Assembly: GCA_028023455.1 (NCBI GenBank)
Contig: JAQFVV010012434.1
Coordinates: 6,478,264-6,542,263 of the forward strand
DNA: 64,000 nucleotides
Direction of reading: 5' to 3'
DNA from: Epiperipatus broadwayi
Lineage: Eukaryota > Onychophora > Udeonychophora > Euonychophora > Peripatidae
Below are positions 33,609 to 46,600 of this stretch, piece after piece. The notes beneath the pieces are model-generated. The model searched no databases, was not told the origin of the DNA, and worked only from the letters and a program-made list of their open reading frames with translations. Position 1 is the first letter of the stretch; each line of letters begins with the position of its first letter. Both the position numbers and the translations under genes were made by a program.

Positions 33609-34631
33609 GGATATTATGGCAAAATAAAGAAAAGTGTGATTTTGGTAATATTTATTTTTAATATAGTTTTCTATAATCCATTATTTATTGTTAAAAAGTT
33701 ATATTTTGTAATGAAGGTTTTAATCTTTGAAGATTCTTTTTGTAATAATATGGAATAAAAATCAATGTGCTTAGATTTCAATTCATTATTAAGAAGATCT
33801 ATCAGTTCTAATGGTAATCTTTATCAATTTTATATCAATTACATCTAATGAAATATTAAGAAATTTGAATATTTTATATTATTTTTAAAATTGATCTGCA
33901 ATATTTTAAGGTTTGAACAAAATCAGCTGTAGAGAAATTATAATTAAGCATGTTTGTATGCAGTGATTATTACATAAAAAATTTTAAAAAAATATTTTGA
34001 TTAAGTTGATTTTTAAATAACTCAAATTTTAGATCAAAAACTTTAACATTGAAATATTAAAGCAGTCAATCATAAGTCAATGATGTTAGAATTTTTTTAC
34101 TAAAATCATCCAAATGCTGATGGAGGTCTGTCAAAAATTCAAATTACTAAGGCCACTGAAGATCCTATAGTCTTAATTCAGATTTTAACTTTTCATTCAT
34201 AAAAATATTAATTTCATTTTTAAGTTCAAAAAGCTTTTCAAAACATTGTTGCAGCTTAATCCTTAAACTTCTGTGTAATTCATTGGATATTCATATTGAC
34301 TTTAATATTTTCAAGAAATAATATAAATTGATAATGATTTAGTCCGTTTTAACAAATAAAATTTATTATTGCTACTGCCGTGAACTTGCTTGAATTGGAG
34401 GACAATTATTTTATACATAACAATCGATGTATTATTCGTAAAAGTACATAGATTTTTAAATATTTGATGAAACAATTATTTAACTCATCCATAAATCTAG
34501 TATTCACACAATAATTTTTAGCACTATCTGTTATCTTGACTTCCAGTCCAATTATTAAATCAATACAATTTAAAAAATATTTTCATCTGTTGTTCTATTT
34601 TTAAAGCTCTTCAGAGAAACTAATTCTAACA

Positions 34632-35796
34632 AAAATTTAGGTAATACAGCATCTATTGAACCACACCGTTCGATGGCGCTGTTGCTATGCTAAAGCACAT
34701 AAATATGCTGTTTACAAGGCCACTCATAGATCTTATGGCCTGTAAACTGTTCAAACACTAAGATGTTGAAGTGCACCCTTACCCCAACATCTCAAGCATG
34801 TTGAACATTATTAGCGACGAGTATACGACACTCTATCTAGACATTACTCTTGACTATTGTACAGTGTATGATATGAAGGTTTCTGTACTTGTAATGACGA
34901 AAAGTCTATTGAACGAATTTATTTTTTTTTTTTTTGCTTCAATGCGTTGTAATTGATGTGAGTTGGTAAAAATTGTAACGAATTGTCATTGTCAGGGGTC
35001 AGAATTGATGAAATGAGGAGTGTAAATAGAAGGCAAATGTGCTGGCCTTCCTTCAACCCCCAAAAAGAAAATATTTGACACAGCCAGAAAAAAAAAAAAC
35101 AACTGTCTTTTGTGGTGGTTTAATGAAATTAAGATGTTGTCAAACATTGGAATGGAAGGTCCATCGCGTCAATGGCGACGAAGGGGTTCCATTCGCTCAT
35201 GGGACGGGTTTTGAGGGCTGGCTGGGAATCACTTTTTCCCAAGCGGTGCGGATAATTGATTCTTGAAGACAGGATCAGCTTACAGTGAAGCGTATTACAG
35301 CTGACTTGGGAAGGTGTCAAAACGCCGCCTTAAGGAATATGACCACAGGTCTTAGAGAGGTCTGTCGAGAAAGCCTTGTTTCTCGATAAACAAAACAAAC
35401 AAAAAAAAGTTTATTCAAAAACAATCAAAAAAGACTTGGTTATAAAAAGAAAACAAAAAAAAAGTTCTTTCTTTAAATAAAAAAAAGAGACTGGACAAAA
35501 AGAAATTAAAAAAAAAAAAAGACGGAATATTTTTAAAAGCCAAAAAAAAAAACAAAAAAACATTTTTTGATTTTTAAGAAAAATATACATCAAACCGGTT
35601 ACAAAAAAAAACAAAACAATAACAAACAACAAACAAAAAAAAAAAAAAGTAAAAAAATTCAAACCAATCCAAAAATTAAAACCATAAATCAAGAAAATTT
35701 GAAAAACAGCCCGGTAACATTATATCTATTCGTTTTTCACTAGCAACAGCGCCATCGGATGGTGTGGCTCAATAGATGCTGTATTACCAAAATTAA
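34632..35796. mobile_element. Non-autonomous Merlin-type DNA transposon, copy Y
   Basis: The element spans 34640-35788. The terminal inverted repeat is about 48 bp (GGTAATACAGCATCTATTGA at the left; its complement TCAATAGATGCTGTATTACC at the right). The flanking 8 bases are AAAATTTA and AAAATTAA, a 7/8 target duplication. It is similar to copy X throughout, including the poly-A-rich interior and the broken transposase N-terminus. Its better preserved ends help define the family. Confidence 0.85.
35030..35390 (+). pseudogene. Merlin transposase N-terminal relic (copy Y)
   Basis: Reads LAFLQPPKRKY, then FCGGLMKLRCCQTLEWK, then FEGWLGITFSQAVRIID. After a stop it continues RQDQLTVKRITADLG and LREVCRESL. 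The last two blocks match the YxWsrgxxxxxxxxELgxs...LREVC part of ISXO2-like transposases, which is what led me to the Merlin assignment. Catalytic DDE region absent. Confidence 0.65.
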
Positions 35797-36599
35797 TAAC
35801 TGAATAGTGACTATTATATCTTCATTCTTATTTAGTGCTATTGAAAATTATAAAACCAATAACTTTATTTGTTTGCGTTGTTTTTTTGCATATACTGCCA
35901 ATTTTTCAATCTTTTGAATCCTTAAAAAAAAAAAAAAAAAATTACATCAGCAAAGTTAGCCATAGTGATTCATTTGATAAAATACCATCATTAAAAAATC
36001 ATCTTTTCTCCGCAATTATTTGAGAACTTCTTAAGCTAGTAACAATATTTAACTTTTGATTACTAAAGCTTGTCATTTGTCAGCTAAAGCACATCAAATA
36101 TTAAACATTCGACATCCAATGTTATTATGTTTAGCATTATGAAATCACTAAAATAAAAATGTAATTTATTAGTATATTAATAATACAGATGTAATATTAA
36201 TTATCAATAAGTGTCAGTATATTAAAATATAGTTTAATAGTATTGTAATGTCTAGTGGCATATTTACTTAGTAAATAAATGTTTTAAAATTAATATTCAT
36301 ATCATAAAAATGATAGATATTCACTATAAAAACAATTTTGATCAGCCTATAAGTTCTCAGCTGATCCGTACATATTAAAAATATTGATTTATAAGAATAC
36401 TGAAATAATTACTGCTTAGATATCAAACCAGCTATTGTTTTATTGATTTCAAAAAATATTTATTATTAATTATTAAAACAATAAACTTCTTACTAGTCTC
36501 TATATAGGCAGGCTAAAAATATTATTGAATACTTAATGTAATTATATTTTAATACTCTGTCATTTTTCAATATTAATATAAAAAAATACCAAAGCAATA
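35797..36599. other. Mlx intron, AT-rich
   Basis: No gene or repeat recognised. Confidence 0.45.
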
Positions 36600-37250
36600 G
36601 TTAAATATAAAATTTAGTAAGATTTATGATATTAAGTATGCTTTCAACACTTTCGCATCATATTCATGGTTATTTTGCTGAAAACATTTTTTTTTTTTTG
36701 TTGATATGAATGTTATTTGATTTTTGGTTTATTGTGCATTCGTTTTGTGTAATGAACCCCACATCTTTTATTTTATGTTTGCGATCATTTCTTTCTTTGC
36801 ACATAATTTTAACAACGCTCGGATCACAACTAGAGCCATGTTCTCTTTCATAATTATGAAAGACTGATGAATTAACAGCATTGGCATTTATCGTAGATTT
36901 TTTTATACATTAATGAATGTTCAGTCATTCTAGTTCTAAGATTTGCCCTGATCTCATCATAATATACATATGGGCAATTTTTTTGACTGAGTTTACAGCA
37001 TAGACCACATTGAGCAAGTCCAGTGTTAGAATTTTGTCCTTTGTGTTGTTAATAAGCTTAATTAAATTTATGGGAGTTCTGAATCTGATATTAAATTTGT
37101 CTGAGCAAAAAATTAATGTTCTCAGCAGAGTAACTATGAATGTGACGTGAAAATGTTGAAAGCATATTTGGTAGAATAAATCTTACTAAATTTAAATATA
37201 AAATTTAGTAAGATTTATTATACCAAGTGCTTTCAACGTTTTATAATTAA
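36600..37250 (-). mobile_element. Penelope-like element relic with inverted flanks
   Basis: A segment with a GIY-YIG endonuclease relic on the - strand is bounded by inverted copies of one sequence. The left is TTTAGTAAGATTTATGATAT...GCTTTCAACACTTTC; the right is GAAAATGTTGAAAGCATAT...AATCTTACTAAAT. A further inverted fragment continues at 37196-37250. Partial terminal copies in inverted orientation are characteristic of Penelope-like retroelements. Confidence 0.6.
36716..37045 (-). pseudogene. GIY-YIG endonuclease relic (Penelope-like)
   Basis: Two frames together give VYAVNS...HMYI (shifted), then RANLRTRMTEHSL, then SSVFHNYEREHGSSCDPSVV, KIMCKERNDRK, IKDVGFI and NECTIN. This order (Y-x-V, YIGxT position, R, TRMxEH, SxVxxHxxxxH, R-x-xK-x-xE, IxxxNxxIN) is the C-terminal endonuclease of Penelope-like elements, which cuts target DNA. 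The YIG glycine and the final catalytic Glu position (KDVGFI, usually K-E-x-x-x-I) are lost. No RT sequence is nearby, so only the 3' part remains. Confidence 0.6.
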
Positions 37251-38056
37251 ACTCTCTTTTAGTATTTTTTACATGAATACTTAATGTGTAATTAGTTGAA
37301 TTGGACAGGGATTCCAATACTGTATTTAAGAGCTTGCACTAATTAAGTAATGAGGTAACTGGCAAACTAGGTATTTACTGAATATTATTTAAATGTCATA
37401 AATTTATTTAAAAACAATTAATCATACTTTTTCATAATTAACTGTTATAGAATTTTATCTGAAAATTTTGAATAATTATATTTGTCCTAGAGCCATCTGT
37501 TTTTATGGTAATAGAAGCAATTCATGGCATTAATAATATGTTGAATTTGACATATTGATTCTGTTATAACCACCATATCAGCAGATTGTTTTCTTGCTAT
37601 AAGATAATGATATATGTTCTTTGAGTTTTATCTATTGAAAATATTTATATTTAGCCACTTTTAGTAAGCAATTTTTGATAATGTATTGGCCAAATTTGGA
37701 TAAATTTGTTAATGGCATACATATTAATATCAGACTGGTAGTATAATGGCTTGAGATTTAAAACTAAAATTGAATAAATGCTATTATGTTGTAAATATTC
37801 TTTGCAGAATTTATTAATTAAAACATATATGATTTTTTTTATTTACATTTCATTATTATATATATATATATATATTGTGTTTATGTTTACATTATATTAC
37901 ATAAGATTAAAGGTGGCAGTCAAAACTGGTTGTTTTTCTGCAATTGTAAATATTTTCTAGATATAATAAATTAGTTAATATATAATTTATACATGAATTA
38001 AAATATTACAATGCTTGTTAGAATTATACTTCATTATAAATTTTTTGTTTATGTAG
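37251..38056. other. Mlx intron, AT-rich, with (TA)n run
   Basis: Contains a TA microsatellite near 37857-37876; otherwise nothing recognised. Confidence 0.5.
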
Positions 38057-38141
38057 TAATTATGAACAAATTGTTAAAGCACATCAAAATCAGCCACCAT
38101 TAGGGCATAATCAGGTTTCTGATGAAATAAAATTTAAAGTG
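38057..38141 (+). CDS. Mlx: Mlx coding exon: end of zipper, linker to C-terminal domain
   Basis: Follows TTTATGTAG and ends AAAGTG/GTGAGT. It encodes (S)NYEQIVKAHQNQPPLGHNQ followed by VSDEIKFKV. Vertebrate MLX has NYEQIVKAHQDNP then QVSDQVKFNV, so identity is high. The exon is 85 bases: one base plus 28 codons. The intron before it (23837-38056) is 14.2 kb and contains at least six mobile elements. The intron after it is only about 120 bp. Confidence 0.95.
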
Positions 38142-38262
38142 GTGAGTTGCTGTTTTTTTTTTTTGTTATCTAACTATATTGAATGACTTAATTTTAAGAT
38201 ATATATATATATAAAATAAAAATAAATAAATTTTCATTTTTTTTAGTATTGCTTTTAATTAG

Positions 38263-38379
38263 TTTCAGACTTTTATGGATTCACAGTTTCAAACTTTTAA
38301 TGCTGCTATATCTGTGACTGATTTTAAAGAATTAAGTGCATGTGTTTTTACATGGCTGGAAGAATATTGTAAACCTCAG
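38263..38379 (+). CDS. Mlx: Mlx coding exon: dimerisation/cytoplasmic localisation domain
   Basis: The acceptor is TTTTAATTAG before TTTCAG. A cryptic TTTCAG lies 6 bases further in, but using it would delete conserved Phe-Gln. The 39 codons encode FQTFMDSQFQTFNAAISVTD, then FKELSACVFTWLEEYCKPQ. Human MLX has FQGIMDSLFQSFNASISVAS, then FQELSACVFSWIEEHCKPQ. This is the C-terminal domain shared with Mondo proteins that holds the complex in the cytoplasm and supports dimerisation. The donor is CAG/GTAAAT. The sequence is intact. Confidence 0.95.
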
Positions 38380-40458
38380 GTAAATATTGTGAAGGAAAAG
38401 TTAATAAATTGGTTTCAAGTAGTTATAAAACGTACTATTAGTGAAATATAAACTTAAAAAATTGCATTTAGCTTTTGACATATTTTTTTTCTTCTGATTA
38501 TTGATATATTTATCACATTGCTTTATCAGTTTTTCAAAACTATTATTATATAAGTGTATTGTCTCCAGCAATATAAGCTTTTATATGTGATTAAACATCC
38601 TTAAAAGATTTTTGTACTCTTTATATTTAATTTAACGTAACAAATATTTCTCAGCTTAAGGAGGAAATATTTTTTCATGAATATTTTTGAGTTCTTTTTT
38701 GATTATTAAAATAAATCATTGGACATGCACATGATAATGTCATGTTATAGTTATTGTCATCTATTAATACATTTAATAAAATGATCATATAAATACTTAA
38801 TATATATATATATGAATTTATAATTTACTTTATAAAATAACCATACTTATAAGAAATTTCCAACTAGAAGCTATCAAATATTTATTATGTTGGTTTTTGA
38901 TGGTAACCTTTTTGAATATAGGATGATTTATGTGAAGTCACTTATATATATATATATGTTTATTGTATTACATATGTCAAATACAGTATTAATTATTCAT
39001 CTATCATTACGTTTAGAAGGTCTATTACTTCCTATTTATAGTTCTTCTACTTTCATTTGGAATATCTCACTTGTCCAAGGTTTTTTATTAATGAGAAATA
39101 GTGCATATATGTGTTATTTTTCAAAATAATACTATTTATTTGATATCTTAAAATCATAATAAATGTAATTCATTATATTGTTTTTTGCATATAAATAAAT
39201 AAAATCAGAAAGATAATACAACAAATATTGTATTATTTAATAAATTTCATTACATTATGTTTTGTTGTATAATATTTTTCATTTTATTTTATTTTATTTT
39301 TTTGAAATGCAAAATTTAATAAAAATCTGTGTAAATTCAGTTGATGAATTTTGTATTACCAAATATAGTTCTGGTAATTTTGATATTTCTGCAATTCTTA
39401 AAAAATTGCTACTATTAAATTTGTTGCTATGTTATGGAATAGTGTAAAACAATAACATATCCACGTCTTAGTGATTGGATCACTAGTTGTAAAACAAGGA
39501 TTTAATATTTTTTTTATAAAATTTTATATTTTTTTTTATTTTTATTTTTTTAATGCTTTTTCTTCATATCAAATCATGTTACAGTTATTTTATATTGGTC
39601 TGTCTACTTTACTTCAATTTGTAAAAAAAACATTTTAAAAGTGCAAGAATCAATTTGATTATAGAATTACAAGCCATTTTCTAATATATTTCTGATAAAA
39701 AAAATGTATTACTATCTTGTAATTCAGTTTTTAGTTCTGTAATTCAGTTTTTAAAGTCCACACTTATAAGATTGTCTCATAATATTTCTCTTAAAGTAAA
39801 TTGTTTTGTATCTGTTTAATATTTTTCACTTTTATGGAAATGTGAAGTAGCTAGAATACTAAAAAATATTTTTCTCCATTGTTCGAAAAATATATCACAG
39901 CAAGAATATTATAATTTATAGTGAAGGCACATTTAAAAAAAGGATATTTTTTTTTTTTTGGATGCTTCATAGTTATTGTCAAAACAATAATGCTATAAAA
40001 ATTTATAAATTAAAATTTATTTAATAAGATTAGGTAGAAATTGTTTATTGTTTTTGATTTCAATTTGGTTTTGGTAAATTTAGGTTTACTTTTGAATTTG
40101 CTTCCTTTAAGTCTAAAGGTACATATAATCTCTTCTATTGATTTGACGATTTATGATAGTATATATTTTTAAAATTTGAATCAAGTACATTGTTTTATCA
40201 GATATACAATTTATTTTTATTAGAGTAATGATTTACTTAAACTTTTGATGTGTTACTTTATTTTTTTAAATGTTATATATATATATCTTTCTATGAATAT
40301 GTAGGTAATTTCTAAACAATAATCTACAATAATGCAATGATATAAATATTATTGTCTTTCATTGTAAATAACTAACAATAAATAAAGTATTTTTATACAC
40401 ACACCCACACATAGATACTTACTTGTATGTATATTTAATTACATTTTTATTATTTCAG
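38380..40458. other. Last Mlx intron, AT-rich
   Basis: GT-AG intron between CAG/GTAAAT and TTATTTCAG. No mobile element recognised, unlike the two large upstream introns. Confidence 0.6.
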
Positions 40459-40509
40459 AGCATCCATGATTTAATGGTTGGAATATTACGGCAGATTAAC
40501 ATTTCTTAA
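40459..40509 (+). CDS. Mlx: Mlx terminal coding exon and stop
   Basis: Follows TTATTTCAG. Sixteen codons, SIHDLMVGILRQINIS, then TAA. Vertebrate MLX ends TLREIVIGVLHQLKNQLY, so both the pattern and the near-terminal position agree. Phase is 0 on both sides of the junction. The 2.1 kb intron before it is AT-rich without recognised elements. Confidence 0.93.
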   Translation, partial: SIHDLMVGILRQINIS

Positions 40510-41045
40510 ATTTCTATTTTTTTTCTCGTGAACCTACTTTCCAAGAGATAATTTAACTTAATTCATATTATATGTTTGTTAAAGGATCTGCTAATCAGTG
40601 GATTTATATTTATCTGTAAAATTTTATAAATATATATTTTACTTCATCTTACAAACATTTTGTAGTTTTTTATTTTTGAACAACAGCATTAATAATAATT
40701 ATTTTGGAATAATGGGAGGGAGAATAATCAATAATTTGTAATATAATTATGTTTACTTTTTACATTTTGATAAAAAAAAATTAATTAAAGTATCATAATT
40801 TTTGTATAACTTAATGAATAAATCATTATTTTTATTGTATCTAAAATGCACATCTGTTGACAGACTAGATGATTAAAAAAAAGTTTTTTTCATTCATAGA
40901 AGCTGTTAAAAAAAACAGTGTACTGTAAGCATTTATTAGTAATTGTATTTTGCAATATTTTTTTTCTTTCTTTTTGTTTACCTGTGGAGAGTGCTTAGAT
41001 ATATTCTCAGCTTTATAAGTTTTTTGCATAATAAAGATTTCTAAT
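40510..41045 (+). other. Mlx: Probable Mlx 3' UTR
   Basis: AT-rich sequence after the stop codon with two AATAAA hexamers on the + strand, 40817-40822 and 41030-41035. Either could direct polyadenylation. The extent is inferred from these signals only. Confidence 0.5.
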
Positions 41046-41329
41046 ATATCATCTCAAATTTCTTTTACACATAAGCCAGGAAAACATTCAGATTCATTTT
41101 TTTTTTATATTAAATTTTGACATTTTTTAGAATTTTTATTTTATTTCTTAATCTTCAGCTATTTATTGCACATATATAAATATATGCATTGTTATAATGT
41201 TACTGTTGTAAGTTATTGTCAGCTTATAATTGTCCACTAGTATTTTTGAAATGAGAATATTTTTTGCTGGCATGTACATTAAACTGATATTTGTCTTTTC
41301 AAGGGCAGTTCTTTTCTCTGTATTCTAGA

Positions 41330-41980
41330 GTTGTCTAATATAAACTTGACAATTATACCCCCATTACTGGATAAGTTTTTGGCTTATGATCATTATCAAT
41401 GAAAAATGTAGACTTACAACATTTTTATTTAGAAAAAGCCATAAGCCAGAAACTAGTCTGGAGATATGGCTCTGGAATCTTATGTTAATCTATGTTAAAT
41501 ATAGTAAAGAAAATTTTTTAAATCGTAAGTTTGAATGAACATTAACAATCTTATCTTTATCAGTAAATCAAATGGAAAACTTAATTATATTAAAACTATT
41601 TATAGAATAAGTTCATGTTAAAAGTCCCATTTTCATGGAAGAAATAATTAAAAAAAAATGAAAACATTAAATCGGTAAGTATTTATTTATTTAGAAAAGT
41701 AAATAAAATGAATATGAACATATTTTTTAATTATAATATCTTATCTGTGTTATTTTATAGTTGTGAATCTCATTATTGAAAAAAAAAATAAAGCAAAAAA
41801 TTTTAAATAATAGAAAAAATTGGCTAGGAATAAATTAAAGATGTAGTTCAACACAGAGGCAAAACTCTATACAGTAGCGCCACTCAGTGCAAGCCAGAGT
41901 AATCAATGGAGTCAGGAAGGTTTGTGCCTAGAATTCCTATCTAGTGCCTACTCATCCACAGTTCGTCTAAGCATAAAGAA
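41330..41980. mobile_element. Fragments of the 50.5-kb MITE family
   Basis: GCCATAAGCCAGAAACTAGT, followed by CTGGAGATATGG, near 41438 matches the arm CGCCAGAAACTAGTCTGGGG at 50697. CCAGAGTAATCAATGGAGTC...CTAGTGCCTACTCATCC at about 41895-41958 matches the other part of the same arms. Intervening sequence suggests an old, interrupted copy. Confidence 0.5.
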
Positions 41981-43611
41981 TAGTGAACATGTGATGTAGT
42001 TCAAGCTTTAATTGACACTGATGATATGATGATATTGCTGTGAAAACTAAAAATCCTCAATAAATGTAAACTAAGTACATAGAATGTAGAATAGATAAAT
42101 GAATTAGTTAGAAAAATTTTTAAATGATTATCAAGAGTAAGAAGCATTAAAAGAATGTGAAAAATTGTTGGATCATTATGAGTAAACAACAGTTTGCTGT
42201 GAACATTCGTAGAAAAGCATTGGGAAAATCTTGCCCTGTTTTGGACAGTTGATGATATATGTACATGTATGTTTGAATTCTATTAGAAATTTTAACAATT
42301 AAAAACCACAGACAATTTTTACAGTTATAAAGAATTTTAGTAGGCTTTCTTGTAAAGAAAAATATTCTACATGCACTTTCTTTGTAAATATGTTTAGTCC
42401 TAATAATCTTACACTAATCTATTCTGACTAGATAATAACAAAAATGTTAATTTTATATATGTGTATATCTATGTGTATACATGCTTAACAATGGTAAAAT
42501 TGTTTATTACACCATGTTTGATAAGACAATAGAAAAAAAATAAGAATTTTATATACATGAAAATTAAGTATAATTTAAAGATTGTTAGTAAAATGTATTT
42601 TATAGCAAAGCCAGATGATACCAACAGGCACAAGATTTAAGAAACAATTCATTATAGTTTAAAAACGATGACAGGATAAATTTTTAGATGTTTGGGGGGG
42701 GGGGGGATGTTGAAAAGTAGAAATTAAGCTTTCATTAATTAAATATAATAAAGGTTTCTTATATCACATTTACTTTCATATGTGAAATAAACAACTATCA
42801 TTTGTCAGGAATTTTATATCTTAACAAATTTTCCAGAAAATAGATAAATATATGTAAAAAATTTAAGTTCCAATGTCAGTGGTTATTATGTCAAATTATA
42901 ACAAAGACAAGTAAGTAGTTTGGTTTATTTGTTAGCCACACTCTTCTATGCAATTATTTCATACTTTTGGAATCTAAAAATAATTCATTACATGAAAAGA
43001 AAATATAATTTTTTTTTTCATGACAAATTAGGATATAATTTTACATAAAAAAATAACTTCTTTTAGTGTATAACTAAGGATTTATATGCAACATTTTTTA
43101 TGTACCGTTTGTTTCCTCCTGAAATATATAGAAAGTACAATAAAGAAATTGTTGTCTAAAGTATAAAATATATAAATGACATTTTTTGTGATAAACAAAC
43201 TAAAATTAAATAATTAAAATCAACATTCTGATATGTACAAACATGAGGGTTTTATTACTCAATTTTCATAATTTATTACGAGTCACTCTGTCTGGGAAAT
43301 GCAAGAGAAAATGGCCAGAAATGATGATATAAGTATTATTATCTGTCTATTTATTAAAGTGTACGTGCGAGACTCAAAATTTGTGTTGGGTAATAAATAA
43401 TAGTAATGATAATCATATGGGTGCCTTCAATCTCTTAAACTCTACTATTCATAGCATACACAGATCCACTTTTAACCCCAAACTGAATCAGTGGTTTCTT
43501 TGAGATAATAATATGTTTTGGAACTTGATCCGAGTTGTGTTATCATGTTCATGTGTAAATGTAATCTCTTGAATAATGCATTTTGATATATGGATACATA
43601 AATATCATTAT
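41981..43611. other. Intergenic AT-rich DNA
   Basis: No gene recognised. A run of ten or more G residues lies at about 42695-42706, unusual for this composition. Confidence 0.5.
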
Positions 43612-46600
43612 TGATAGATGGGCTTTAGAAAGGAGTTTTCTATTAACTGAAAGGAGACCCTTTCATTCCTCTTAGAAGCCTTAAAAGAACTGAGCAAGGC
43701 AAATTCCTAATGTTCATTCTATACATTCTTCTCGTTACAGCTGTTATTACTATGTGATTATTCATATACTAAATGAACATGGATGGACTGCTCACCAACA
43801 CGCATTAGCTAGCATGGTGAGTTTATTGGCTTTTTATCTTCAAGTTTAAGATCAAGAAACACCATGGTCTTTCTTTTCAGTTGCCTGATAAGGCAGAATG
43901 AGTATGTGTGAGTGATGACAGACAAAACTAAATCATGGCACTTATTCTCAGGAAGCTAAAAAGTTTTTCGCCAAGGCAGCAGTTGGTGGCCGAAGGTGGA
44001 GGGTGCTAAGAATCCCCTGATTGCAGACCCAGGCTACCATTTGATGATGATCTTTTACTTAGGTATACTTAAAACTGCAGATCACTTTCAAGTGAAGGAA
44101 GATTGCAAGAATTGGAAGAACTGTCTCATTTTAAATGGGACATTATTGAAATTTAGGAAGTTAGAAGAAAAGATGAAGAGACAATTGATTTAAAACTGGA
44201 TATGCACCCTACTACAAAGGCACAAATATTGGAAGAACAAGTGGAGTAGGATTCATTATAAATAAAAAGTGGAAGAACAACATTGCGGAGATTGATGGTA
44301 TATCGGACAAAGTGGCAAGATTAGTTATTCAACTCAATAGCAGATACCAAATATAGATAATTTAGTTTTATGTCCCAATAAGTTCTCATAGTGATGAAGT
44401 AAATATGGATATACAAAAGGCTTTTGATCAGACTAAATGACATTTTAAAATTGTTATGGAAGACTTTTAATGCTAGAATTGATAAACAAATGAAAGATGA
44501 AAATGCTGTGGGTAAATTTGGTTATAGTAATAGAAATGAGAGAGGACATAGACTTGAGAAGTTTGCAGAAAAAGAAAAACTATATTATGAATTTTTTTTT
44601 TTGAGAAAAATGTTAAAAGGAAATGATCCTGGAAGCATTCAAATGAAGGTAAAGGAGAATTGGATTATATTTTAAATAACAGAAAAAGCATATTTCAAAA
44701 TTGTAATGTCCTTAATAAATTCAACACAGGAATGATCAACTATTATTAAGATGTAAGATGTGTTAATGCAAAACTAGAGAGACAAAAATTAAAAAAAAAA
44801 AATATTTACAGTTGATATTCCTAATCTTCAGAAACATTCTAATAAATTTAAATTAGAACTTACAAATCGGTTTCAAGTATTAGTAGATTTTGAAAATGAT
44901 ACTGATTTGAATGAAATTAATAGGAATACACTTTTAAAAATCGTAACAAACATAGTTGGTAGAAAAAAAGCAGCAATTGACCAATGAAATTTCTACTAAG
45001 ACTAGAAAATTTATAAGAAAAGAAGGAATATGAAGATATAGAAAAATAATTAAGAAGGAGTGAGTATCTCGAATTTTGTAAAATGGTATAAAAAAGAGTT
45101 GATAATAATATAAGAAAGTGTAATTGTGAACTAGCGAGAAAAGTCTTAAAAGTATAAAACAACATTTTGATATTGATAGGAAACTTATATCTGCAATTTA
45201 AAAAAGAATGGAACTATTACTAAAAAGAGAGATGACATCATGAAATGGGTAGAAGAGTTCTATCAAGAATATGTAGTAATAAAAAACAAGTATCTCCAAA
45301 ATCTATTATATTTTCTGAAATGCCCAGGATTTTAAATGAAGTCAGACATGCAGTTAAATTTATGAAAAAGGAAAAAGCTCTAGGTAATGATGGAATTATA
45401 ATCGATATATTAAAATAAGCAGATGTAGAAATAGAAAACATTTTGGTAAAGTTGTATGCCAAATGTCTCGGTGATAAAGGTGTACCAGATGATTGGAAGA
45501 CTGCAGTATTACTATTTAAAAAAGATAATAAAGAAGATACTAGAAATTACAGACCTATCAGTCTTCTATGAGTTTTATACAAAATTTTTACCAATACAAT
45601 TACAACCAACCAAAAGAACAAACTGGATTTAAAAGTGGTTTTAGTTCAGTAGATCATATCCAAGTATTGAGAAAAGTTATAGAAAGGACCAATGAATATG
45701 AATTGATATTATGCTTTGGATTTGTAGATTATGAAAATGCATTTGATTCTATAAATATTTCTTCAGTGATTAAAGCATTGGATCAGCAAGATATAGATCC
45801 AGGATATTGCCATATTCTGAAGAATATTTATAAAAATGCAACAGCAACAATTAGATTACATAATGATACTAGGAAAGTTAATATTGAGAAGGATGTAAGA
45901 TGGTGATTCCATATCTCCAAAACTTTTTACAGCAGTGATGCAAGAAGTATTTTGTGGATTAAAATGGAAAGATAAAGGAATAAAAGTAAATGGAGATTGT
46001 TTAAGTTATTTAGATTTTACAGATGATGTAGTTGTTTCTGCAAATAATGCTTCAGAATTTCAGGAAATGTTGCAAGAGTTATCAGATGAAAGTAAAAAAA
46101 GTACGATTGAAAATAAATATTAAAAAGATGTTTTTCTCAAAAGGTGAAAATAAAGATTGATTATGATGAGTTAGAAGAGGTTAACAACTACAAATACCTC
46201 GGTCAGATTATTAGTACAGATGTAAACATAATGAATGGAATTAATCATAGAATTAAACTTGGAGTGCTTTTGGTAGAAATAACTTAATATTAAAAGGAAA
46301 TATGCTTATGAGTTTGAAAAGGAAGGTTTTTAATAAATGTTTTATCAGTTCTTATGGATCTGAGACTTGGGCACTTAATTAAGAAGAGCAATACAGAGAC
46401 TTTAGACCACTCAAAGAAGTATGGGGAGATGTATGTTAGGAATAACGAGATGAAATCGAAAATGCAATACATGAATAAGAGAACAAATAGGTATTATTGA
46501 TATTGTTGAAAGAATTAAAAGACTGAAGTGGAGTTGGACTGGATATATTGCCAGAAGAGATAATAATAAATGGATAATTGAAATCTTAATCTATATTTCA

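Noticed and set aside
37725-37765. tRNA-like start GACTGGTAGTATAATGGC
   Set aside because: No B box or paired stems follow.
38269-38275. Alternative acceptor TTTCAG for the Mlx C-terminal exon
   Set aside because: It would remove conserved Phe-Gln present in vertebrate MLX; the upstream ATTAG keeps them and the phase.
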